In this document: positions 8,801-15,356 of the stretch, one piece after another | How the letters are laid out: each line of letters begins with the position of its first letter | Position numbering within the stretch: the first letter of the stretch is position 1 | Assembly: GCA_002504435.1 (NCBI GenBank) | Contig: DAQP01000028.1 | Span: 1 to 15,356, forward strand | Direction: 5' to 3' | DNA: 15,356 nucleotides | Source of the DNA: Euryarchaeota archaeon UBA438 | GTDB lineage: Archaea > Thermoplasmatota > Poseidoniia > Poseidoniales > Thalassarchaeaceae | Translations under genes and position numbers: made by a program | Notes under the pieces: generated by a model | The model's input: the letters and a program-made list of their open reading frames with translations, nothing else | Databases searched by the model: none | What the model was told of the DNA's origin: nothing

Positions 8801-11800
8801 AGTCCCATTGCTTGGGTTCAGAATCATTTCTACTGAGGTGTTCTTGTCATCGATGTACTTCTGGAGGGGAGAGGCGCCTAGGAAGTCCGGGCCTTCAATA
8901 TCGAAAGTCCAGTTACCTTCTGGAAGGACCATGTCGAAGAGTCCGTCGACGGGGACTTGCTCCCTCCAAGTGACTTCATGCTCGTCACTGTCGGCTGTTA
9001 CGGTAATCTGCTCCCACCCCTCGAATGAGGGCGAATACAGATTGTTGGCCCTGTTTACACTGACCATTCCCGATATTGCAACTCCGGGTCTTGCAACCAT
9101 AACGACATCCTCCATCCCCTCGGACACGGTGAACCTGTCTCCAGCGACCAAGGAAGCGACGATTCCCTCGACAGTAGCATCGACAACCGCATCCTCGGGC
9201 AGGGATATGCTGAATTCGCTTGACTCGTTGGTTACTGCGGTAGTGCTGAAACCGTCCCAATTGAATTCGACTGTGACACCGGATCCAATGAGCTTGTTTT
9301 CGTCGGGGTCGAACTCGGCTGAAACGTTCTCCTCATAGTAGACTATTCCTGAGACTATCATGCTCGTTCTGAATTCGAAGGTCTCGGATGAGTCCTCATC
9401 CACATCAATGATTTCCCAAATCTGCTTGGTGTCGTCCAGAGTGTGGTCCAACAGCCATTCGCCGGGCGTTAGCTCGACGTAGTATGAACCAGATTCATTG
9501 TCGAAACTCGCCTCGACCATCCCTTCTGCTCCGTCGTTGGCCTTGAACGACACGTTGAGACCAGGAACGTTCAGGCCGTCATCAAGAAGTTCGAATGTTA
9601 TGTCGAAGGTCTGAGTAATTGGGAATGGTATCTGGACATCTGTCGCCTCGTTAGCATCGAAAATGTAGTCTTCCAAGAACTCAGGGAATCCGTCGTTGTC
9701 GATGTCGATCTCGACAGTGTAGTTACCAGGGACCACCGGTCCGAAGTTCAGCTTACCATCCTCATCTGGCATAATCACGCAAGGTGAGAAGTGGACCTCG
9801 TCACAATCGTCTACTGCGTCTGAGAAGCTTTCTCCATCTTGGTAGAGGGCCACTCCTCCATCGAGGACTGCATCTGACTCATCTACGAGTTTGCCCCCTA
9901 TCGTACTCCCCATCATCTTAACCTCGGGGATCTGGGCCCCTGGGTTCGAAGAAACGATGAACGCTTCTCCCAGAGTTGCTCTAGTGCCGTCTTCGAAAAT
10001 CACAGTCATTTCATACTCGCCAGGAATCGCGTCCATTAGGTGGAAGGTGCCCGGCTTGACCATGGGGCCACTGAATGACCCCTCTCCAGAGAAGGTTCCA
10101 GTCCCATTGATTGTCCCGTACGTGTCCATCGACTCTGAAGTGTCAACCTCGAAGCTACCCGAAGCTACCATCGATGCGTGATACATGTGCTGGGTGAAAA
10201 TCGTAGACCCATTTGATGTGAACCTGCCAGAAGCGTTTACCTCGCCATCTATCAGGAAGTCACCAGAGGGGAGTTCGCAGAAGGACTGGTTTTCTGGCAT
10301 TGTTCCATTCTCATTGCAGCCGAAATCCGGCGATCCCCCCGATTCATCGGAAATTGTTCCACTCAGGGTTCCACGGCCGTCGAAAAGACCGTCGCCCGTG
10401 AGGGTGTGGTTGTGCATTATCTCCTGTGAGAAGTTGCCAGTGAAGTCTGAGACCGTTACCACGGATGTAGAAAGAACTGATCCCTCGCCTGTGAAGGTTA
10501 CCTCCCCGATTCCGTTGAAAACCAAATCCAAGCCCGAAACGGTTCCATTGGAAGTCAAAACCGTGTAAGGGTCCATCTGTATCTCATCCCACATGGGCGA
10601 CAGCTCCATCCCTACGCCGATTATTGGCTCGCCCTCGAACTCTGGCGCACCCGACCAAACCAACTGGCCCGTTGCATGCGTTGGGTCGACACTGATCGTG
10701 ACATCGATGTGTGACTCCCCATTTGAGTGCCCATCAGAACCTGAGATATTGACTATATGCTCAGCCAGCCAAGTCGATCCTGAGACATTTCCTAGAATTC
10801 CAGAAATTGGATTGATGTTGCGATTTGAGCTTGAGTCGGAAAGAATCTCAGTCATCCCATAGTTACCTGACAATACTGTTGCCCTAGCCGAGTCTAAGTC
10901 TGGCTCTCCAAAGAATGCCGAGACTCTAATCTTGCCAGCGGGGGCCGTGAAGGAGAAAATTCCATTCTCGTCAGCATCCGTGGTCCCTATGGGGATCCAA
11001 TATGTCCTACCGTCCCTATCGACCACATCGCCATTCTCGTCAGCAGTCTCTTCGCCACTGAATGCGTCCCTCTCGACCAGGATTCTGGCATTGGGGACTG
11101 GACCTATTCCATCTAGCTCAACAGTACCCGTGAGAGTGGCCCCACTGTAGTATTTCAGAACCTTAACTTGGGTGTTTGCATTGCCGACTACTGGGTCGTT
11201 GCATTCCTCATCCAGCTTTTCTCCGGACTCATCCAACTCGCATGGTAAGTCATACCAATTTGCGAGGGCGAAATGGTTCATCATTGCCCCGGGCATGGGG
11301 ATTGCCGATTCTAAAGGCGAGCCGGGAGTCCCGGTAGTGTAGAAGTGTGGAGCCGGTTGGGAAGCGTCACCCGGTAGGCCGAGGGTCGACGAGCCATATC
11401 CTACGTACACTCTTGCGACCATTGTCTCGAAGAATGCGTCTTGGTGCTGATAATCTATGTCTATCATCTGAATTACCTCAGTCGCGTCCTGTGCTGCTCC
11501 TGACTGTTGCCTTACGACGTCATTGAGGTATTCCTCCTCATACTGCTCGGCAGTCCTAGGGATCACAGGCCCATCTGCGCCCCTCTGTGTCAGGTAATTT
11601 GTGGAAATATAGTTGTCCAGGTCGAGTCCCGAGAGTGCGGTTGGGGCATGGAAGATTCCCGTAGTCTGACCTCGATGGTAGGAATAGTCCTCATAGTAAG
11701 ATCCTCCGAGAGGGTAGAGTCGATTGTCCACGGCGAAGTACCTGATGTCGTTGTTCCTCTCTACGGTAACCCCTAGTCCTTCCTCATAGTCCTGAACTTC

Positions 11801-14800
11801 GTACGTAACTGAAGATGTGATTGCGTGATACATGTCAACTAGTTCTGAGGAGTCGAATGCAGTAAGGAGGAAGGCCCTTCCCAATGCAAGTTTCGAATTT
11901 GCCCTGTGTAGGCCAGTGGATACATCATCGAAGTCCATAATCAGGTCATTCGTGTATCTGTAGTTTCCAATCATATAGTGAGTGGTGGATTCCTCGAAGT
12001 CTGAGGACCTGCCTCTTGCCTCGTCGAAGGAGGCTCTGGCATCAGTCTCGTTCATTGGCTCGCCATATGGCTCTCCATCGAAATATACCATCCATGACTC
12101 CTCGTCAGCTGGAATGCCACTTTCCATCAGCGAATATCCCCTTAGAAGTTCTACGGCCCCATCGGTGGCTATGATTTCCATCGAACGTTGGGTAACAAAC
12201 GAAGAGTCCCCTACATCGATAGACAGGATTGAGTCGAATTCCTGCATCTGATCTTCCGTCTCCATGTGCTGGGACATGACGTCGTAGAACTCAGATGTGA
12301 AGTCACCATTATTTGACCTCCTGTCGCCTTGGGCCAGTGTCATGATGAATAGTGCCAGAGTGTCGTCTTGGCCCTGAGATAGAAGCATACCTCCACTGTT
12401 CGGAATTCCGGACTGGAAGTTATCAGCCACGGTGGGGTGCTGCCCTTGGGCCAATGCCTGGAAACCGTAATCCCACCAAGAGACGAATGCGGGCCTTTCA
12501 CTGAAGCCTACCTCCGTGTCCTGCTGCGAAAGCCACTCGTAGGCGGTGTTCCAGTCAGCGCCATTGAAGCCTGGTCCGAATGTCCCCATGTACCAAAGCT
12601 GTCCTGATTCTGAGTCATACTCTGCCCCATTGAGGATCGAGAGATCCCTTAGGAAGTCAGGCGAAATCTCGTAAATTGTCTGGTCTACATCCGATGCGGC
12701 TGCCTGACCTCTTGGTATTCCGGAGTCTATTCCATAGGTCATATGCTGACTTGCGACCAGCATGAATACCAGAATTAGCGCTGGAATACCAGGGTGCTTC
12801 TTAGTGGCCGGCCATGTAGACTTCCTCCTCGCGGACGGAGAGCCTATTCCCGACCTCCTCCATTCCTTGACAAATCCAGTTGGGTCTGCTGACTTCCAAA
12901 GCATTGCCATACCAAGCCCTCCAACTACCGCCATTGCTGGAGTCGCGTTGAAAATGAATCGGCCTGCGCTCCATGCCATGTATGCGGCCACAATTACCCA
13001 CGTACCCAGAAGCAGTTGGCTCTGCCTTTCCTTCCTCGAACCTCTCCAAATCAGGTAGAACGCGCATGATACTGCGATTAGTGTGACTATGGGCCCGTAA
13101 GATGCGAAAAGAACCCCTCTGCTGGGCGCCTGTGCTTCTCCAATTGTGCCAAAAATCTTGTTCTTAGAGAAATAGAATCCTCCAGTGAAGAGTATGTCCC
13201 ATCCGTTGTATATATTGAAGATCTGGAGCAAGTAAAGTGCGCCCAATATTCCCGAAAAGAGAGTGGCTCCGCTTCCAATTACGAGAAGCCATGGCCTATC
13301 CCTGAAGGAGCATGTGACCCATCCCAGAGCTACCGTGAATCCGATAATGTAGAACATTGGCTGGAAACCGCTTGGATCGAAAAGAAGGTTCATCCCTGGC
13401 CACATGTAGAAGGGGAGGGGGATTAGGAAGGATGTGAAAAGCATCTGCAGGGAAGCAGCCGTTATTGGCAAGCTATCTCTGCCTCTGAATAGGTTCATCA
13501 CGACCTGCACGCCATAAGCAAGGAATAGTATTCCAGGCCCATAGACGAAACCTTTCCATCCCAGTGCGGCTGTTGCAAAAGAAATTCCAGAAAGTGTAGC
13601 ATTGGACATCACCTTAGGATTGCGTGCCCACATCTCCCTGATTCCTGCAACTAGGTAAAGCGGGTTTCTACTAGGGCTTTCGAAAATCCTGTCCGTGCCA
13701 AGTCCTTCCATGGCCTTGACCCAGAAGTAGAAAGCCATGGAGATGAATAGCAACGCGAAAGAGTCGTGATCGGCAAGAGCGAATGTCGAATGGCCGATGT
13801 GACCGGGCATCAGTGCAATCAACCATGCAGTGAAGATTCCTGCCAAGTCGCTGTGTACCCTTCTTGCGATCGCAGCAAGAGGGAGCACTATGAGGGCCCC
13901 ATAGATTGCTGGCAGGGAGGCGACGCTCCACCACACCATAGTTGCCTCTGAGGCGCCGGTGAGCCAAGATAGGGCGATTCCACCCAATGCAAGGGACCAA
14001 GAGAATAGGGGTGGCCTTGGATTTATTGCCCCCATCGGATATGCCCTATCGGCATCGAAAATGTAGTGGCTTCTTTCGGCGACGACATAATCGATTACCC
14101 TCTTCATGTACCATGGATCTGAACCACCTGTCATATCCCACAACTGAGTACCAGATGCGTTCATTGCGGGGAGAACATTCCAACCAGTCCTAACCGCTAT
14201 AGCTACAAATAGCGCAAGTCCCACCAATATTCCGTAGTAGTTCCTGTTCCACCAAGCCCTGAGTTGGCTATTCTCTCTACGTGGCGCAGTGTCGCCGAAA
14301 TATCCTCTGGAAGAGAAAATTACAGCCGCCACATTAAGCCAGAAAATGAGGAAAACCCATGCAACGCCGGATAGTCCGTCGTCCGAGGAGAGTGTGGAGC
14401 CAAGGAAGTCGCTTCCGATCTCCACCATTCTTGCTAGTGTGTATAGAATCCAGTTTACTGCAACTAAGGCCCCCCATACCTGCCAGCCCTCTGCTCTGCA
14501 GAAAGCCCAGAAAAATATGACGAATGTGCATACTAGCGCCCAAACTGATCCCAAGTAGACATGCTCGGAGTATTCCGTCAGAGTCTCCAAACTGCCGACC
14601 CAAAGGAGAGGGAGGAGTTGTACTGCCAGAATAAGTGACATTACGCCCATAATGGCCATTGAGGATTTGTTCGTTCTATCGAAGGTCGGAAGATCTGCGA
14701 ACAGTGGACCTTTACCTCGGTTGTCTAACGTACCCCTCATTGCGACAGCAAGAATCGCACCCAGGGCACATGCAGAAGCCCAAAATGCGAATAGAATAGA

Positions 14801-15355
14801 GGCCGTTGCTGATCTGGACGCGTCAATCAATTCTGCTTCTGAACCGGCCCATGCCGAAGAGTCGAACTGTGTATGTGCCGCATGGGAGACGGCTAAGTGG
14901 AATCCTATCACCACCGCCAGGAGGATGTTTGCTTCCTCGTTCCTACTCAAGCGAGCCAGGAATAGCGTCGAAATAGCCATGAAGACGATTGTGAATATAG
15001 TGATGTTCTCAATCGTTGATGAAATAGATGGAATCAACACAGGGATTGCCAATATTGCAGTGAATGAAACCATGAATATTCCAAATCTGTAGTCAGATGA
15101 GCCCTCTGATTTCGAATATGAATCGTCGGAGGAACCATGTGAAGAAGAGGATGCGGCGACCCTTCCTAGCGCAGCTCCAAAAGCGGCTGCGAGAGGGAGG
15201 GTCAGGATTCTCACATATCCATCATTCTCCATTGCTCCATTTGCGACGTAGTCGACCCCGAGGAACAGCACCATTAGGGTGGCAAAAACCACCGTCACAG
15301 GGGCCAGTCCCATCAGCGGAATCCCGACTCTGGTCGCGTCTTCTTTTCCGTTCAT
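5843..15355 (-). CDS. aglB: Giant AglB/STT3-type oligosaccharyltransferase with N-terminal membrane block and C-terminal ectodomain
   Basis: AglB enzymes transfer a lipid-linked glycan to Asn in N-x-S/T sequons on the outer face of the membrane. The catalytic core spans about residues 370-1400. It contains the first-loop Asp413 in GGSDPWYMKR, the D529-H530-D531 motif in LADHDSFALLF, a conserved Arg region in WSAGRFIFNATP, about 13 membrane helices, and WWDYG at 960-964. Before this core, residues 1-350 carry about ten further hydrophobic segments (near 13, 48, 91, 117, 142, 184, 233, 266, 292 and 329), which ordinary AglB lacks. After it come roughly 1,770 residues of beta-rich repeats: carboxypeptidase-regulatory-like near 1404, a Gly-rich repeat stretch 1612-1770, SdrD-B/Cna-B-like near 2471, NEW3-like 2917-3014 and CARDB-like 3016-3120. 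A helix at 3142-3159 and a basic tail end the protein. The total of 3170 residues is about three to four times the family norm. The ATG at 15355 is one base from the window edge, so its promoter and any upstream in-frame start are unseen. Confidence 0.93.
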   Translation of the reverse strand: MNGKEDATRVGIPLMGLAPVTVVFATLMVLFLGVDYVANGAMENDGYVRILTLPLAAAFGAALGRVAASSSSHGSSDDSYSKSEGSSDYRFGIFMVSFTAILAIPVLIPSISSTIENITIFTIVFMAISTLFLARLSRNEEANILLAVVIGFHLAVSHAAHTQFDSSAWAGSEAELIDASRSATASILFAFWASACALGAILAVAMRGTLDNRGKGPLFADLPTFDRTNKSSMAIMGVMSLILAVQLLPLLWVGSLETLTEYSEHVYLGSVWALVCTFVIFFWAFCRAEGWQVWGALVAVNWILYTLARMVEIGSDFLGSTLSSDDGLSGVAWVFLIFWLNVAAVIFSSRGYFGDTAPRRENSQLRAWWNRNYYGILVGLALFVAIAVRTGWNVLPAMNASGTQLWDMTGGSDPWYMKRVIDYVVAERSHYIFDADRAYPMGAINPRPPLFSWSLALGGIALSWLTGASEATMVWWSVASLPAIYGALIVLPLAAIARRVHSDLAGIFTAWLIALMPGHIGHSTFALADHDSFALLFISMAFYFWVKAMEGLGTDRIFESPSRNPLYLVAGIREMWARNPKVMSNATLSGISFATAALGWKGFVYGPGILFLAYGVQVVMNLFRGRDSLPITAASLQMLFTSFLIPLPFYMWPGMNLLFDPSGFQPMFYIIGFTVALGWVTCSFRDRPWLLVIGSGATLFSGILGALYLLQIFNIYNGWDILFTGGFYFSKNKIFGTIGEAQAPSRGVLFASYGPIVTLIAVSCAFYLIWRGSRKERQSQLLLGTWVIVAAYMAWSAGRFIFNATPAMAVVGGLGMAMLWKSADPTGFVKEWRRSGIGSPSARRKSTWPATKKHPGIPALILVFMLVASQHMTYGIDSGIPRGQAAASDVDQTIYEISPDFLRDLSILNGAEYDSESGQLWYMGTFGPGFNGADWNTAYEWLSQQDTEVGFSERPAFVSWWDYGFQALAQGQHPTVADNFQSGIPNSGGMLLSQGQDDTLALFIMTLAQGDRRSNNGDFTSEFYDVMSQHMETEDQMQEFDSILSIDVGDSSFVTQRSMEIIATDGAVELLRGYSLMESGIPADEESWMVYFDGEPYGEPMNETDARASFDEARGRSSDFEESTTHYMIGNYRYTNDLIMDFDDVSTGLHRANSKLALGRAFLLTAFDSSELVDMYHAITSSVTYEVQDYEEGLGVTVERNNDIRYFAVDNRLYPLGGSYYEDYSYHRGQTTGIFHAPTALSGLDLDNYISTNYLTQRGADGPVIPRTAEQYEEEYLNDVVRQQSGAAQDATEVIQMIDIDYQHQDAFFETMVARVYVGYGSSTLGLPGDASQPAPHFYTTGTPGSPLESAIPMPGAMMNHFALANWYDLPCELDESGEKLDEECNDPVVGNANTQVKVLKYYSGATLTGTVELDGIGPVPNARILVERDAFSGEETADENGDVVDRDGRTYWIPIGTTDADENGIFSFTAPAGKIRVSAFFGEPDLDSARATVLSGNYGMTEILSDSSSNRNINPISGILGNVSGSTWLAEHIVNISGSDGHSNGESHIDVTISVDPTHATGQLVWSGAPEFEGEPIIGVGMELSPMWDEIQMDPYTVLTSNGTVSGLDLVFNGIGEVTFTGEGSVLSTSVVTVSDFTGNFSQEIMHNHTLTGDGLFDGRGTLSGTISDESGGSPDFGCNENGTMPENQSFCELPSGDFLIDGEVNASGRFTSNGSTIFTQHMYHASMVASGSFEVDTSESMDTYGTINGTGTFSGEGSFSGPMVKPGTFHLMDAIPGEYEMTVIFEDGTRATLGEAFIVSSNPGAQIPEVKMMGSTIGGKLVDESDAVLDGGVALYQDGESFSDAVDDCDEVHFSPCVIMPDEDGKLNFGPVVPGNYTVEIDIDNDGFPEFLEDYIFDANEATDVQIPFPITQTFDITFELLDDGLNVPGLNVSFKANDGAEGMVEASFDNESGSYYVELTPGEWLLDHTLDDTKQIWEIIDVDEDSSETFEFRTSMIVSGIVYYEENVSAEFDPDENKLIGSGVTVEFNWDGFSTTAVTNESSEFSISLPEDAVVDATVEGIVASLVAGDRFTVSEGMEDVVMVARPGVAISGMVSVNRANNLYSPSFEGWEQITVTADSDEHEVTWREQVPVDGLFDMVLPEGNWTFDIEGPDFLGASPLQKYIDDKNTSVEMILNPSNGTLSVTMFIDHSSDGNSSNGTLVSYDFEIVPMMMAGAGGSIMANGSEWVQDGIAEVSLEPGTYSVVNLISDPNNGDLFGTRILSPVPSFQIGLDGGVIERSISFDPEWRVSLSLTNESGGPLANHMFRMINLDNGWTSTYYTDSNGSWVEHVEEGSWVLSVEPFTSPEGVSETLRELVQVNEASASHDHSFSTSEIATVSLNLTEDTSGEPLSGFTIVMISEEGLGSIDLEETDSNGTVSASIPPGDWTAEISRVENGVMWQLESDSFTLTPGSNPEISLVVERSAELSGNVYWDFNDDDDSDIGEGVEGVTVSVRESCDDEFSDSGPDSPFFTGNLTTDLNGDWSIFQPSETSWCVSTHMDGFDQEEITVSIGPSPEDVEIELTAGLVGVGGTISYIDETQFSEVSDSVILELFPAEGLVRDPVTPTKNLEDGVWKGNWSAQVEPGEWIIRASVEEDGLIAMANIEADVLEGGFEDMGLISGGWLLLETQWLDYDGISRTLADVESPELVINIGGGISWVAQLDDDGGMRMLLPGGMAETSSEFEVNQMGRNMTYSGGRTVGMQAGQETPPIVISHTRVSNHEVNLHVISSSGGDPSHDGGIEDLLAQLDDNSSSFIPLEFVMGVDYLGHEPFDTFSAQALVPGTDGGDWLVEFHNGSGEWNTTVTFDVGLENTLNFTDLHVRISPANQSVAHSLTNGHSVKIDVFTADGYYTEESVVVRIPQIHGFSAEPMDAVYGVSSGETIQIGIDITNTGNGDEKFEFSFDDSELPEGWERTGATSHTLGAFVSTTHSISVITPENATGGPYTIYASVTDKMGGTYPDIEINVEVSNPEISITGHQSYTGGDPVAFTTNGWAVTVYNGGLVNAPGVTLNGTICGDSSCSSEIAFDTDTRDIPPMSEVTFDISLDLTEYGPDSYYLRFVVVEETVDGEVLPYLEDQGGVSNVDVRSPPVEGTTDWIGWILGALIVLAIGMLTRPRSRRPNAPF

Positions 15356-15356
15356 T

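Noticed and set aside
7806..9338. Long open frames on the plus strand, including ones at 7806-8273 and 8781-9338.
   Set aside because: They lie wholly opposite the transferase ectodomain, are Ser/Pro/Thr-rich without recognisable domains, and look like antisense shadows of a codon-biased gene.
11150..14300. The 9.5 kb frame might be an assembly or frameshift fusion of separate genes.
   Set aside because: The frame is continuous across both domain borders, with no stop codon, no convincing promoter plus start codon at the borders, and similar composition throughout.
15210..15250. ENDGYVR in the first loop of the extra N-terminal block resembles the first Asp motif of GT-C glycosyltransferases, hinting at a second catalytic unit.
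   Set aside because: The loop between the flanking helices is only about ten residues, far shorter than a GT-C first loop, and no second motif or WWDYG-like domain follows.

Overview
The window looks like archaeal DNA, most likely from a marine Poseidoniales (Marine Group II, Thermoplasmatota) genome. Four things point there: an AglB/STT3 oligosaccharyltransferase with the WWDYG signature; TATA-like boxes about 27-33 bases before start codons, which fits leaderless or nearly leaderless mRNAs; very large acidic surface proteins; and a C-terminal cytoplasmic tail of the GWLWD...EEWVPE type, which I associate with this group. The taxonomic call is inference from these traits, not from a marker-gene comparison.

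All genes lie on the minus strand, so transcription runs from right to left. The order is: (1) a 3170-residue protein (5843-15355) that joins an extra block of about ten membrane segments, a complete AglB/STT3 catalytic core, a roughly 1,770-residue ectodomain of beta-sandwich-like repeats and a final membrane anchor; (2) a membrane-anchored S8 subtilisin-family protease (4569-5804); (3) a 1441-residue surface protein with a signal peptide, beta-helix region, metal-binding-like linker, Ig-like domains, a membrane anchor and an acidic tail (188-4513); (4) the first 42 codons of a winged-helix-type regulatory protein that runs off the left edge (1-128). The gaps between genes are only 38, 55 and about 60 bases, yet two of them hold a TATA-like box followed by the same GCCCGT sequence. 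These genes may therefore have their own promoters and need not form one operon.

The first three products fit a cell-surface theme. An N-glycosylating enzyme sits beside a protease whose catalytic domain faces outside and a large protein rich in N-glycosylation sequons and in locally paired cysteines. The protease may process surface proteins and the transferase may glycosylate them, but the neighbourhood alone does not show that they act on each other. The most unusual object is the giant transferase: the extra N-terminal membrane block and the very long sequon-rich ectodomain are both beyond a normal AglB of roughly 600-1,000 residues. I saw no RNA genes, CRISPR arrays, insertion sequences or phage genes.
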